Source: RGIG2945 sp045540355 (GTDB lineage Bacteria; Bacillota; Clostridia; Oscillospirales; Acutalibacteraceae). Taken from it: a stretch of DNA of 64,000 nucleotides. Shown here piece by piece: positions 7,360-16,380 of this stretch; position 1 is the stretch's first letter, and each line of letters opens with the position of its first letter. Location: NCBI GenBank assembly GCA_045540355.1, contig JAZQHB010000031.1, forward strand, positions 7,395 through 71,394. The letters run 5' to 3'. The notes beneath the pieces are model-generated. The model was not told the origin of the DNA and searched no databases. It worked only from the letters and a program-made list of their open reading frames with translations. Made by a program: the position numbers and the translations under genes.

Positions 7360-8739
7360 TTGAAAGTTCAGTTTACAGAAACCATTTTGCGTGACGCAAA
7401 CCAGTCATTGATTGCAACCCGTATGCCTTTTGAAACCTTTGCACCCATTCTTCCCGAATTAAATAAAGCGGGATATTATTCCTTGGAATGCTGGGGCGGT
7501 GCAACATTTGACTCCTGCCTTCGTTATCTTAACGAAGACCCGTGGGAGAGATTAAGAAAAATCAGAAAGGCTTGTCCCGACACAAAGCTTCAGATGTTGT
7601 TAAGAGGACAGAACCTTTTGGGCTACAAGCATTATCCCGACGATGTTGTCCGTATGTTCATCAAAAAGAGTGTTGAAAACGGTATCGACATCATCAGAAT
7701 TTTCGATGCTCTCAATGACATCAGAAATATTGAAGTAGCTGTTGACGAAACACTCAAAAACGGTGCAATCGCATCAGGTACAATCTGCTTTACAAAAAGC
7801 CCGATCCACACTCTCGAAAATTATGTTAAGCTCGCTTGCAGCATGGAAAAGATGGGCGTTCAGTCAATTTGCATTAAAGACATGGCAGGTATCATGAGCC
7901 CGAAAGAAAGCTATGACCTTGTAAAAGCTCTCAAGGAAAGCGTAAAAGTTCCCGTTGTTGTTCACACTCACAGCACAACAGGTCTCGGTGCAATGACACT
8001 CTTAAAAGCTGTTGAAGCAGGTGCCGATGTCATTGATACCGCAATTTCAAGCTTCTCCGGCGGTACTTCACAGCCCTCAACAGAAACTCTCGTTTACACA
8101 ATGAAGCAGTTGGGTTATGAAGTAGATGTCGACACGGATGTCCTCAAGAAGATAAACGATTTCTTCAAACCCATCAAGACACAGTCTCTCGAGAGCGGAC
8201 TTTTAAATCCCATCGTTATGTCAACAGAAACAGACGCTTTGGCATATCAGATTCCCGGCGGTATGCTTTCAAACCTTGTTGCACAGCTTACTGCACAGAA
8301 AAAGCTGGACAAGCTTCAGGAAGTACTTGAAGAAACTCCGAGAGTAAGAGCAGACCTCGGCTATCCTCCGCTTGTTACTCCCATGAGCCAGATGGTTGGT
8401 GTTCAGGCAACAGCAAATGTGCTCGCAGGCGAAAGATACAAAAATATCTCAAGCGAAATCAAGAGCTATGTAAAAGGCGAATACGGTAAAGCACCCGGTG
8501 AAGTCAGCAAAGACCTTGAAAAGAAAGTCCTCGGCGACGAAAAACCGTATAAGGGTCGTTTTGCGGATACGCTTGCTCCGAGATTTGAGGAAGCAAAGAA
8601 AGAGCTCGGCGACAGAGCAACATCCGACGAAGATGTACTCTCCTACATCGCTTTCCCGACACAGGCAGAAGCTTTCTTTGAAAAGAGAGAAGAAAGAAAG
8701 AATAATACTTTCACTTATACAATCAAACGCATTGATTAA
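7360..8739 (+). CDS. oadA: Oxaloacetate decarboxylase alpha subunit / pyruvate carboxylase-type carboxyltransferase
   Basis: 459 residues. The carboxyltransferase moves CO2 from oxaloacetate to carrier-bound biotin, leaving pyruvate. Seen: ETILRDANQSL and GGATFDSCLRYL (TIM-barrel start with the metal-binding Asp), RGQNLLGY, CIKDMAG with the carboxylated-Lys-type segment, and VVHTHSTTGLG with the metal-binding histidines. The C-terminal biotin domain is absent and is supplied by the separate carrier at 9328. Start is TTG, 10 bases after GGAGG. It is followed by gamma, carrier and beta subunit genes, so energy is probably conserved as a Na+ gradient. Confidence 0.9.
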   Translation: MKVQFTETILRDANQSLIATRMPFETFAPILPELNKAGYYSLECWGGATFDSCLRYLNEDPWERLRKIRKACPDTKLQMLLRGQNLLGYKHYPDDVVRMFIKKSVENGIDIIRIFDALNDIRNIEVAVDETLKNGAIASGTICFTKSPIHTLENYVKLACSMEKMGVQSICIKDMAGIMSPKESYDLVKALKESVKVPVVVHTHSTTGLGAMTLLKAVEAGADVIDTAISSFSGGTSQPSTETLVYTMKQLGYEVDVDTDVLKKINDFFKPIKTQSLESGLLNPIVMSTETDALAYQIPGGMLSNLVAQLTAQKKLDKLQEVLEETPRVRADLGYPPLVTPMSQMVGVQATANVLAGERYKNISSEIKSYVKGEYGKAPGEVSKDLEKKVLGDEKPYKGRFADTLAPRFEEAKKELGDRATSDEDVLSYIAFPTQAEAFFEKREERKNNTFTYTIKRID

Positions 8740-8895
8740 ATGCAGAATGCAGAGTTCAGAATGCAGAATAAAGGGCGGGCTCTGCCCGCACCCATTATAT
8801 AATAGCGTCGCAGACCCTTTACTTTGCACATTGGTGCAAAACTTCACTACGAAGTAACTTCACTTGCAACGCAAACTTCACTTTTAAAGTAATAA
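8740..8895. repeat. Word-arm element plus micro-hairpin array inside the oad operon
   Basis: AATGCAGA/AGTTCAGA-type words, a GCGGGC TCT GCCCGC hairpin and the shared core GCGTCGCAGACCC are followed by micro-hairpins (TTTGCAC ATT GGTGCAAA, TAC GAA GTA, TTGC AAC GCAA) separated by ACTTCA. It splits oadA from the gamma-subunit gene without an obvious terminator. Confidence 0.65.
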
Positions 8896-8914
8896 TATGA
8901 AAGGAAAATATAAG

Positions 8915-9325
8915 ATGAACTTTTTTGAACAGTTTTTATTTGACATCAAAGCCATCGGCGGTGAATTTCTTGACCGTTTCAAGAATATTCCCACTGCAGC
9001 CAAAGAAGTTGTCAATCAGCTTCCGACAGCACTGACAGGCTTTGTTGTCGTTCTTGCAATGCTTGCAATTATAGCAGTAGCAATACTTATTTTCTCAAAA
9101 ATCATGGCGGCACTCGATAAGAAAAAAGCTACCGATGCTCCCGCTGAAGCTGCAAAAGCTCCGACAGGCACTCCGCTTCCGGAAAATACATCGGCAGGCA
9201 GTCTTGTTACAACAGATGTTGACGAAAAAACAGCCGCAGTTATTATGGCAATAGTCAGCAAGGAATCGGGCATTCCGCTTAACAGATTAAGCTTTAAATC
9301 AATCAAACTGATGGAGGAAAAATAA
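8915..9325 (+). CDS. oadG: Oxaloacetate decarboxylase gamma-type subunit (membrane)
   Basis: 136 residues with a single membrane helix (TALTGFVVVLAMLAIIAVA, about 38-57), a Pro/Ala linker and a soluble C-terminal part (AAVIMAIVSKESGIPL). OadG anchors the alpha subunit to the beta pump. The C-terminal part also resembles the sodium-pump decarboxylase gamma/delta family of Clostridia. The ATG at 8915 is preferred over 8897 because AAAGGA lies eight to nine bases before it. Confidence 0.8.
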   Translation: MNFFEQFLFDIKAIGGEFLDRFKNIPTAAKEVVNQLPTALTGFVVVLAMLAIIAVAILIFSKIMAALDKKKATDAPAEAAKAPTGTPLPENTSAGSLVTTDVDEKTAAVIMAIVSKESGIPLNRLSFKSIKLMEEK

Positions 9326-9327
9326 CT

Positions 9328-9708
9328 ATGAAATATATTGTTAATCTTAACGGTAAAAATTATGAAGTAGAGGTTGAAGAAACCGAAGCAGTTATTACAG
9401 GTGTTGCAGATGCAGTTGCAGCTCCCGTTGCTGCACCCGCACAAGCTCCCGCAGCAGCTCCGGCACAGGCTCCGTCAGCAGCAGTATCGGCAGAAGGCTC
9501 AAAGGTACTTTCTCCGATGCCCGGTACAATTCTTTCCGTCGCTAAAAATGTCGGTGACTCGGTTGCCGAAGGCGATGTTATTATGATTCTGGAAGCTATG
9601 AAAATGGAAAACGAAATCGTTGCTCCCGCATCAGGTACAATAAAGCAACTCCTTGTAAGCAAAGGCTCAACAGTTGACACAGATGCTGTTTTAGCTGTTG
9701 TAGGTTAA
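9328..9708 (+). CDS. Biotin carboxyl carrier protein of the decarboxylase
   Basis: 126 residues: an N-terminal strand, an Ala/Pro hinge (about 32-55) and a C-terminal biotinyl domain (56-126) with the biotin attachment motif EAMKMEN. The biotin on this lysine carries CO2 from the alpha subunit to the membrane beta subunit. It begins 2 bp after the gamma gene, so coupling is likely. Confidence 0.93.
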   Translation: MKYIVNLNGKNYEVEVEETEAVITGVADAVAAPVAAPAQAPAAAPAQAPSAAVSAEGSKVLSPMPGTILSVAKNVGDSVAEGDVIMILEAMKMENEIVAPASGTIKQLLVSKGSTVDTDAVLAVVG

Positions 9709-9718
9709 GGAGGTCACT

Positions 9719-10882
9719 ATGGAAATTATTACTCAGATATGGGAAAGCTCCGGCTTTGCCTTGCTCACATGGCAAGAGCTTGCAATGATACTTATATCCT
9801 TTGTGCTCTTCTTCCTTGCAATCGTTAAAAAATTCGAACCTCTTTTGTTGGTTCCCATCGCATTCGGTATTCTTCTGGCAAACCTCCCCGGTGCAGGTCT
9901 TATGGACGACCCCACGGGTCTTATGGATACAACAAACCTCGTTGAGGGTGCTCATTGGTACGACTCGGGTGTACTGAGGCTTATATACGCAGGTGTTAAG
10001 AGTTCAATCTTCCCGTGCCTTATCTTCTTAGGCATCGGTGCTATGACCGACTTCGGTCCTCTCCTTGCAAACCCCGTAAGTCTTCTTTTAGGTGCTGCGG
10101 CACAGCTTGGTATTTATGTTGCATTTATTCTTGCTCTTTTATTGGGCTTTACTCCCGAGGAAGCTGCTTCAATCGGTATCATCGGCGGTGCTGACGGCCC
10201 GACAGCAATATTACTTGCAGGAAAGCTCGCCGACCATCTTCTTGCACCCATAGCAGTTGCGGCATATTCCTATATGGCACTTATTCCGCTTATTCAGCCC
10301 AAGGTTATGAAGCTTCTCACAACCGAAAAAGAGAGAAAGGTTGAAATGAAGCAGCTGCGTCAGGTATCAAAAACAGAGAAAATAATCTTCCCGATTATCG
10401 TTTTGGTTATCTGTGCTTTGCTTATTCCCTCATGTGCTTCTCTTATCGGTATGCTTATGCTCGGTAACCTCTTCAGAGAATGCGGTGTTACTGACAGATT
10501 GAGCGATACTGCACAGAATGCACTTACAAACATCGTTACAATTATGCTCGGTCTTACAGTCGGTGCAACAGCTAACGGTAAAGCATTCTTAAGCCCCAAT
10601 ACAATCCTTATCATTGTTCTCGGACTTATTGCTTTCTCGTTCTCAACCGCAGGCGGCGTATTGTTCGGTAAGCTTCTTTACCTCATCACAGGCGGTAAAA
10701 TCAATCCCCTTATCGGTGCGGCAGGCGTTTCCGCAGTTCCCATGGCAGCAAGAGTTGCACAGGTTGAAGGCAGAAAATACAACCCCACAAACTTCCTTCT
10801 TATGCACGCTATGGGTCCGAATGTTGCAGGTGTTATCGGCTCGGCAGTTGCCGCAGGCTTCCTTCTTATGATGTTCGGTTAA
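9719..10882 (+). CDS. oadB: Na+-translocating decarboxylase beta subunit
   Basis: 387 residues, about nine to eleven membrane helices. OadB/GcdB decarboxylates carboxybiotin and exports Na+. Family markers are GIGAMTDFGPLLANP (with the Asp needed for Na+ translocation), GIIGGADGPTAI, and the C-terminal NFLLMHAMGPNVAGVIGSA. It follows the carrier gene by 10 bp with AAGGAGG in the gap. Na+ pumped here could support the NhaC and PutP-type transporters found elsewhere in the window. Confidence 0.93.
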   Translation: MEIITQIWESSGFALLTWQELAMILISFVLFFLAIVKKFEPLLLVPIAFGILLANLPGAGLMDDPTGLMDTTNLVEGAHWYDSGVLRLIYAGVKSSIFPCLIFLGIGAMTDFGPLLANPVSLLLGAAAQLGIYVAFILALLLGFTPEEAASIGIIGGADGPTAILLAGKLADHLLAPIAVAAYSYMALIPLIQPKVMKLLTTEKERKVEMKQLRQVSKTEKIIFPIIVLVICALLIPSCASLIGMLMLGNLFRECGVTDRLSDTAQNALTNIVTIMLGLTVGATANGKAFLSPNTILIIVLGLIAFSFSTAGGVLFGKLLYLITGGKINPLIGAAGVSAVPMAARVAQVEGRKYNPTNFLLMHAMGPNVAGVIGSAVAAGFLLMMFG

Positions 10883-10895
10883 AGGATGTGATTCT

Positions 10896-11384
10896 TTGAA
10901 AACTAAAAGATTTATTGCAATATTATCCGCTTTAACAATTTTATTCTCACTGGCTTCTTGTACTACAATGAAGCCGGTCGAGGATTATGAAGAATACATT
11001 GAAGACACAGACCCCGTATTCGAAAAAGTTACGGAAGAATCAACCCGCAACTACGCAGAGGGTTGGGACGAAGATGTAAGGTCTTATATCTCTGTTTACT
11101 TGAGCGAAGGCGAATATGTCAAAACAATCACAAAGAAACAGGACGACGGCACAACCTACACAATCGTTTACAATGATGTTCCCCGTGACGATGCTATTGC
11201 TTATGGTCGCGAGGTCGGTATCTGGGAAGAAGATTGGGTGAAATCCAAGGACAACACAATCTCCGTTACAGATGTTCATAAAGCCTTTTCGCTCAGACTT
11301 ACACACTATTCAAAACCCCAGAACGGTTATAATTTTACTATTTCAATAAAGATTTATAACGATACGGCAGGTGATATAAATTGA
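10896..11384 (+). CDS. Small lipoprotein of unknown function
   Basis: 162 residues starting at TTG (AAAGGATG upstream). Signal peptide with lipobox LASC (Cys22), followed by an acidic stretch (EDYEEYIEDTDP) and a beta-rich C-terminus. I do not recognise a domain. It lies 13 bp downstream of oadB and its stop overlaps the TTG of the uracil-DNA glycosylase gene, so it is probably part of the same transcript. Confidence 0.65.
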   Translation: MKTKRFIAILSALTILFSLASCTTMKPVEDYEEYIEDTDPVFEKVTEESTRNYAEGWDEDVRSYISVYLSEGEYVKTITKKQDDGTTYTIVYNDVPRDDAIAYGREVGIWEEDWVKSKDNTISVTDVHKAFSLRLTHYSKPQNGYNFTISIKIYNDTAGDIN

Positions 11385-11935
11385 GTAAGTTTGAAGAACT
11401 CAGATCAGCCTGTCTTAAGTGCGAAAAATGCGAGCTTTGCAAAACAAGAACTAATGTCGTTTTCGGCGTAGGTAATGAAAATGCAGATGTAATGTTCATC
11501 GGCGAAGGTCCGGGACAAAACGAGGATTTGCAGGGTGAGCCTTTCGTCGGCAGAGCAGGAAAGCTCCTTGACCAAATGCTTGATATGATAGGTATGTCAA
11601 GACAGGACATCTACATAGCAAATATGGTCAAGTGCCGCCCTCCGCAGAATCGTGACCCGCTCCCTGAGGAGCAGGAGGCTTGCAGCGATTGGTTGAAACA
11701 GCAGATTGAAACAATCGACCCCAAGCTTATTGTATGTCTCGGAAGAATTGCCGCAAAGAAATTTATCGGCAAGGATTTCATGGTCACAAAACAACACGGA
11801 GAATTTTTCGACCTGAACGGCAGAAAGGTTATGGGTACATTCCACCCTGCTGCTTTACTTCGCAACCCCAACCAAAAACCCGAAGCCTTTGAAGACTTCT
11901 TTGCGATAACGGATTTTTTGAACGCAAAAAGCTAA
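11381..11935 (+). CDS. Uracil-DNA glycosylase, family 4 ([4Fe-4S])
   Basis: 184 residues. It removes uracil from DNA as the first step of base excision repair. Seen: N-terminal cysteine cluster (CLKCEKCELC), motif I GEGPGQNEDLQGEPFVG, the second cysteine set (VKCRPPQNRDP...EAC) that completes the Fe-S site, and the C-terminal HP motif (TFHPAALLRNP). Start is TTG, overlapping the previous stop by four bases (TTGA). A strong terminator follows. Confidence 0.92.
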   Translation: MSKFEELRSACLKCEKCELCKTRTNVVFGVGNENADVMFIGEGPGQNEDLQGEPFVGRAGKLLDQMLDMIGMSRQDIYIANMVKCRPPQNRDPLPEEQEACSDWLKQQIETIDPKLIVCLGRIAAKKFIGKDFMVTKQHGEFFDLNGRKVMGTFHPAALLRNPNQKPEAFEDFFAITDFLNAKS

Positions 11936-11975
11936 ACTTAAAAACCTCACTCAGATTATTCTTAATCAAATACAA

Positions 11976-12006
11976 AAACCTGCCATTGAACGGCAGGTTT
12001 TTTTGA
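11976..12006 (+). terminator. Intrinsic terminator after uracil-DNA glycosylase
   Basis: AAACCTGCC and GGCAGGTTT form a perfect 9-bp stem with a 7-base loop, followed by a T run. Confidence 0.85.
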
Positions 12007-12183
12007 TATAAAGCATACAGAGATATTCGCTTGTGTCGTAGAAAACACTCATGCTGTGAAAAAGTTCCTGATATACAGGAAAAGAATAAATTTATATTTC
12101 TTTGGGAAAAAATATTTTGGAAAATAAAAAGAGGTAACATTGCGGATATCCCTGTAGTGCCTACAAAATTTTATCTTCGATTA

Positions 12184-13215
12184 TCAGTTCAGAATTTTAT
12201 CGAAGATTATGTCAACAAGCATCGCCAAAAAATCAATTACCGTTGTAACGATATCGGCAATCCAATCAACTGCTTTTTCCAATAAGCTTTTATCCGTAGG
12301 TAAATCCGCCGATTGCTTATTATGCACATCCTGCCACTTTGAATTATTATAAAGCTCAGGTTCATCACCAATAAACACAGTTGATGCAAATTCATCGTTT
12401 AGAAGCGTGTAGAAAAACCATGCTATTATGTACGGCTGTGCATTTGCCTGAATTGAATTGTGATGTGCCCCCGTAAATCTTGCGATAACCACATTATCAT
12501 TGTTTATCGCTTTCATATTTGCAATTAGGCTTAACTCCAACGGTGCAATTCCGCTGAAAAGTAATCCCCCGGCTTCATCATAAGTCGTTCCTGCGATAAG
12601 AAAGGCAGGAATCTCAACCTTTGATGCATCATAAGGTGTCATCTGTGCAGGTGATGCGGCAAGGGCACTGTGCGGTGCACTGATAGCACAGATTGATTTA
12701 AACATATCGCTGTTAGCATATCTGCCCTTTGATGTCACATTTATTGTTGCGGAGCCACCCTGTGAATGACCGCATACTCCTATTGCTTCTGTATCTATTT
12801 TGTTATAAAAAACACTCTCTGAATCTTCATTAAGTGCAAGTAAAAGGTCAAGACCCTTTGATGCCGAATCTCCGTTGCCCGTTGATGGATGGTCATTGGT
12901 TAATCCAATAAATCCCCATGATGCAAAAGCGGTCATAAGATTTACTGTTGCCAACATCTTATCGTTCGCACCTGTTCCGTTGCAATAAAGAATCACCGGA
13001 TAAGTTTTATTGCTGTTTTTCAAATCCGCGGGATACCACACCTTATAATAGCTATAATCCGTTTCGTTGCTCTCATAAACAAGGGTTTCAACTTCGTGGC
13101 TACCGTTTTGTGAAAAGTATTCCTCTGCCGTAATTTCATCTGCCGCCATTACACAAACAGACAAACATGAAATAATCATACAAAACGATAACAATACACT
13201 TAAAACTTTTTTCAT
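12184..13215 (-). CDS. Secreted alpha/beta hydrolase (chlorophyllase/dienelactone hydrolase-like)
   Basis: 343 residues with a signal peptide (MKKVLSVLLSFCMII... VMAA, cut near residue 25). Serine-hydrolase elbow GHSQGGSA, acidic-residue strand PAFLIAGTTYDEAG and a GAHHNSIQ segment with the probable catalytic His. The C-terminus (ADIVTTVIDFLAMLVDIIF) is hydrophobic and could associate with the membrane. Substrate unknown. Start chosen at 13213-13215, nine bases after GGAG. It is divergent from a TetR regulator across a palindrome, so induction by its substrate is plausible. Confidence 0.75.
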   Translation of the reverse strand: MKKVLSVLLSFCMIISCLSVCVMAADEITAEEYFSQNGSHEVETLVYESNETDYSYYKVWYPADLKNSNKTYPVILYCNGTGANDKMLATVNLMTAFASWGFIGLTNDHPSTGNGDSASKGLDLLLALNEDSESVFYNKIDTEAIGVCGHSQGGSATINVTSKGRYANSDMFKSICAISAPHSALAASPAQMTPYDASKVEIPAFLIAGTTYDEAGGLLFSGIAPLELSLIANMKAINNDNVVIARFTGAHHNSIQANAQPYIIAWFFYTLLNDEFASTVFIGDEPELYNNSKWQDVHNKQSADLPTDKSLLEKAVDWIADIVTTVIDFLAMLVDIIFDKILN

Positions 13216-13251
13216 CGCATCTTTCTCCATATATTGAAAACTTTATGTTTT

Positions 13252-13271
13252 GATGTTACAATTGTTACATC
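13252..13271. promoter_or_regulatory. Palindromic operator between hydrolase and TetR genes
   Basis: GATGTnACAATTGTnACATC, 18 of 20 positions symmetric. It lies in the 130-bp gap between divergent genes, as expected for a TetR-type self- and cross-regulating operator. Confidence 0.6.
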
Positions 13272-13345
13272 AAGGTTATTATATTATGTATTTCAATAAA
13301 ATTCAATATAATATAGGTGTGGTGTAACAAAAAAGGAGTTTTGAT

Positions 13346-13903
13346 ATGGCAAACACTTCAAATGCAGAAGCTAAAAAATTTACAAAGGATTGCGTTATAG
13401 AAGCACTTTTTAAGCTTATCGAGGAAAAGGAATACGAAAAAATCTCGCTTACCGAAATCGCTGAAAAGGCAGGAGTTTCAAGAAATGCGATATACAGAAA
13501 TTTTGAATCAAAAGATATGATTCTTAAAACTTATATACATGATATTTCAAGAGATATCGCCATAAAATTTACCGAAAAAAATATCAAAGGCTACAACGAC
13601 TACATTTATTTTCTGATTGAAAATCTATATATGCACCGAGAAATTTGCAAAAAATTATACGACGCAAAATTGCAAATCGTGCTGCTTGATGCCTTCATGA
13701 TGATCAAAGGTAGGTTTGAAGTTGATAAGTATATCAAGGATTATTACGAAAACTATCGTATCGGTGCATTTTTCTCCGTTTACCTGACCTGGCTTGAAAA
13801 CGGATGTAAGGAAACACCAGATGAGCTGTTTGCAATTCTAAGCCGTATTATGAAGATGAACGGACTTGTTCCCGTTCTGCCTAAAATAAAAGGGTCTTTA
13901 TAA
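13346..13903 (+). CDS. TetR/AcrR family transcriptional regulator
   Basis: 185 residues. N-terminal HTH (ISLTEIAEKAGVSRNAIYRNF, residues about 34-54) with the usual TetR tail and a less conserved helical ligand-binding half. AAAGGAG precedes the ATG. Divergent from the secreted hydrolase and probably its repressor through the palindrome at 13252. Confidence 0.88.
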   Translation: MANTSNAEAKKFTKDCVIEALFKLIEEKEYEKISLTEIAEKAGVSRNAIYRNFESKDMILKTYIHDISRDIAIKFTEKNIKGYNDYIYFLIENLYMHREICKKLYDAKLQIVLLDAFMMIKGRFEVDKYIKDYYENYRIGAFFSVYLTWLENGCKETPDELFAILSRIMKMNGLVPVLPKIKGSL

Positions 13904-13989
13904 TACATAATCTTATTCTTTACAAACTATTTTTTTTTTGATATTATATATACGGAAGAGAGATTGATGAGAAGAAAGGAATGGGAAGA

Positions 13990-14670
13990 ATGATTGATTT
14001 CCACGCTCATATTTTACCCGGTGCAGACCATGGCAGTTATAGTGTAGAAGACTCACTTGCTCAGCTGAAAAAAGCTGAAAATATAGGCGTAAAAACCATT
14101 GTTGCAACTTCTCATTACTATATCCAGGACAATACTGTTGAGGAATTTCTGAAACGCAGAAATGACGCTTACAGAAAGCTCAAAAAAGCATACAAGGGTA
14201 AAATCAATATTATAAGAGGTGCTGAGGTTACTCTCGCCATTGACATTCCCGAAATCGAAGACCTCGGCAAGCTCTGCATCGACGGTACAAACTGCATACT
14301 TATAGAAATGCCTACAACCGTCGGCGGTCCGTGGATTTTCGATGCGCTTGATAAAATCAAAAACAGAGGCTATCAACCAATAATCGCTCATGTTGACAGA
14401 TACACGATCGCACTCTGCGAACAGCTTATGACAAAGGATGTTCTGATACAGGTAAACGCTTCCGCAATTTCATCTGTTTTTTCGAGAAAGAGAATGATGA
14501 AATATCTCGAACAAGGTGCTATCCACCTTTTGGGCAGTGATGTCCACGACAAAGAAGCGACCCAGTATGACCAGTTCTATAAAGCGGTCAAAAAACTCGG
14601 CGGATATACAACTTACCTTATGAACAACGCCGCTGATATATTGAATATTGAAAAAGACGGTAAATCATAA
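13990..14670 (+). CDS. CpsB/YwqE-type PHP tyrosine phosphatase
   Basis: 226 residues. PHP-fold metal-dependent phosphatase of the CpsB/CapC family, which dephosphorylates bacterial tyrosine kinases in capsule synthesis. Metal ligands visible: DFHAHILPGADHG, ATSHYY, RGAEVT, IAHVDRY and GSDVHD. The ATG at 13990 is placed nine bases after AAGGA; the ATG at 13981 directly abuts it. No capsule genes or BY-kinase lie nearby, so the target is unknown. Confidence 0.85.
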   Translation: MIDFHAHILPGADHGSYSVEDSLAQLKKAENIGVKTIVATSHYYIQDNTVEEFLKRRNDAYRKLKKAYKGKINIIRGAEVTLAIDIPEIEDLGKLCIDGTNCILIEMPTTVGGPWIFDALDKIKNRGYQPIIAHVDRYTIALCEQLMTKDVLIQVNASAISSVFSRKRMMKYLEQGAIHLLGSDVHDKEATQYDQFYKAVKKLGGYTTYLMNNAADILNIEKDGKS

Positions 14671-14699
14671 TGCAATTTAACGGTTGCATTATGATTTTC
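14663..14699 (+). terminator. Intrinsic terminator after the PHP phosphatase
   Basis: AATCATAATGCAA and TTGCATTATGATT form a perfect 13-bp stem that includes the stop codon of the gene, followed by a T-rich tail. Confidence 0.75.
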
Positions 14700-14747
14700 T
14701 GCTTTTAAAAAATTTGATTAAACTTTAAACTAATTCAGTTTTTTATC

Positions 14748-14776
14748 TTGAAAAATAATTTCGATTTTGTTATAAT
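14748..14776 (+). promoter_or_regulatory. guaB promoter
   Basis: TTGAAA, 17-bp spacer, TATAAT; about 40 bp before the guaB ATG. The leader is too short for a purine riboswitch. Confidence 0.75.
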
Positions 14777-14815
14777 ACAAGGTAATATAATTATCAATCA
14801 ACGGAGGAATGTGAA

Positions 14816-16282
14816 ATGACTGATAACTACAAATTCGCAAAAGAAGGTCTTACCTTTGACGATGTTCTCCTCATCCCCGGTGAATCCGATGTTGAGCCGA
14901 GAGATATCGACCTCAAAACAAAGCTTACGGACAAAATTACTCTTAACACACCCCTTATGACTGCCGCTATGGACACAGTTACAGAATCCAGAATGGCTAT
15001 CGCTATCGCAAGAGAGGGCGGTATGGGTGTTATCCACAAGAATATGACTATTGACCAGCAGGTTCTTGAGGTGGACAAGGTTAAGCGTTCCGAGAACGGT
15101 GTTATTACAAACCCCTTCTTCTTATCCCCCGATAACTATGTTTATGAAGCTAACGAGCTCATGCATAAATACAGAATTTCAGGTGTTCCGATTTGTCGTG
15201 ACGGTAAGCTTGTGGGTATTCTCACAAACCGCGACCTCAGATTCATGACAGATTTCAACATCAGAATTGACGATGTTATGACTAAGGATAACCTTATCAC
15301 ATCTCATATTAACACAACTCTTGAAGATGCTCAGAAAATCCTTATGCAGCATAAGATTGAAAAGCTTCCCTTGATTGACGGTGAGGGCAACCTCAAGGGT
15401 CTTATCACAATCAAGGATATCGAAAAGAGTGTTCAGTATCCCAACTCTGCAAGAGACGAAAGAGGCAGACTTCTCTGTGCTGCTGCTTTGGGTGCAACTC
15501 CCGATGTGCTTGAACGAGCAAGTGCATTGAAAGAAGCAGGTGTTGACGCATTTATTCTTGACTCAGCACACGGTCACAGTAAGAATATTCTCAAGGCTGT
15601 TGAAAAGGTTAAGGCAGCTTTCCCCGAAATTTCACTTGTCGGCGGTAATGTTGCAACTGCAGAGGGTACGGAAGCTCTCATCAATGCAGGTGCAGACGCA
15701 GTTAAGGTCGGTATCGGCCCCGGCTCAATCTGCACAACACGAGTTGTTGCAGGTATCGGTGTTCCGCAGATTACAGCTATTTACGATTCAGCTAATATTG
15801 CAGCTAAATACGGCAAGACAGTTATCGGTGACGGCGGTATCAAATACTCAGGCGACATCGTAAAGGCTCTTGCAGCAGGTGCAAGCGTTATCATGGTCGG
15901 CTCTATGGTTGCAGGTTGTGAGGAATCTCCCGGAGCAACTGAAATCTATCAGGGCAGACAGTTCAAGGTTTACAGAGGTATGGGTAGCCTTGGTGCTATG
16001 GAACAGGCTCACGGCAGCCGTGACAGATACTTCCAGCAGGATGCTATCAAGCTCGTTCCCGAAGGAGTCGAAGGTCGTGTACCTTACAAGGGACCCCTTT
16101 CAGATACAGTTTATCAGATGCTCGGCGGTATCCGTTCAGGTATGGGTTATTGCGGTTGCAAAACTATTCCCGAGCTTCACGAAAAATCAAGATTTGTTAA
16201 GATTACAGGTGCAGGTCTCATCGAAAGCCACCCCCACGATGTATTCATAACAAAAGAAGCACCGAACTACTCAGGCAAATAA
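14816..16282 (+). CDS. guaB: Inosine-5'-monophosphate dehydrogenase
   Basis: 488 residues, full length. Oxidises IMP to XMP with NAD+, the committed step to GTP. Seen: N-terminal LTFDDVLLIPGES, two CBS domains at about 95-210, the catalytic loop GPGSICTTRVVAGIGVPQ with Cys, the IMP-binding GDGGIKYSGD, and the flap segment YRGMGSLGAM...QGS-type region. Monocistronic behind its own promoter and a GGAGGA ribosome site. Confidence 0.97.
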   Translation: MTDNYKFAKEGLTFDDVLLIPGESDVEPRDIDLKTKLTDKITLNTPLMTAAMDTVTESRMAIAIAREGGMGVIHKNMTIDQQVLEVDKVKRSENGVITNPFFLSPDNYVYEANELMHKYRISGVPICRDGKLVGILTNRDLRFMTDFNIRIDDVMTKDNLITSHINTTLEDAQKILMQHKIEKLPLIDGEGNLKGLITIKDIEKSVQYPNSARDERGRLLCAAALGATPDVLERASALKEAGVDAFILDSAHGHSKNILKAVEKVKAAFPEISLVGGNVATAEGTEALINAGADAVKVGIGPGSICTTRVVAGIGVPQITAIYDSANIAAKYGKTVIGDGGIKYSGDIVKALAAGASVIMVGSMVAGCEESPGATEIYQGRQFKVYRGMGSLGAMEQAHGSRDRYFQQDAIKLVPEGVEGRVPYKGPLSDTVYQMLGGIRSGMGYCGCKTIPELHEKSRFVKITGAGLIESHPHDVFITKEAPNYSGK

Positions 16283-16376
16283 TTACGAAGCAATTTTTTC
16301 CAAGGTAACAGGCAATAAGTAATAGTTACGAAGTAAGGGTGGGCAAAGCCCACACCCAAATATAATAAGGAGAATC
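16283..16376. repeat. Intergenic word-arm element (copy 3)
   Basis: Contains TTACGAAG words and a GTGGGC AAA GCCCAC hairpin followed by ACCC and TATAATA, the same layout as the other copies. It ends at the ribosome site of the GH2 gene. Confidence 0.5.
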
Positions 16377-16380
16377 TACT

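Noticed and set aside
8498..8857. Plus-strand ORF over the end of oadA and the repeat
   Set aside because: Out of frame within a clear enzyme gene and running into repeat DNA.
9360..9680. 106-codon minus-strand ORF rich in Ala/Ser/Thr
   Set aside because: Antisense shadow of the Ala/Pro hinge in the biotin carrier; no ribosome site.
12006..12183. Short plus-strand ORF downstream of the uracil-DNA glycosylase
   Set aside because: No ribosome site or recognisable sequence; the 180-bp gap appears empty.
14671..14815. Possible purine riboswitch before guaB
   Set aside because: Only about 40 nt separate the promoter from the ATG and no riboswitch core is present.
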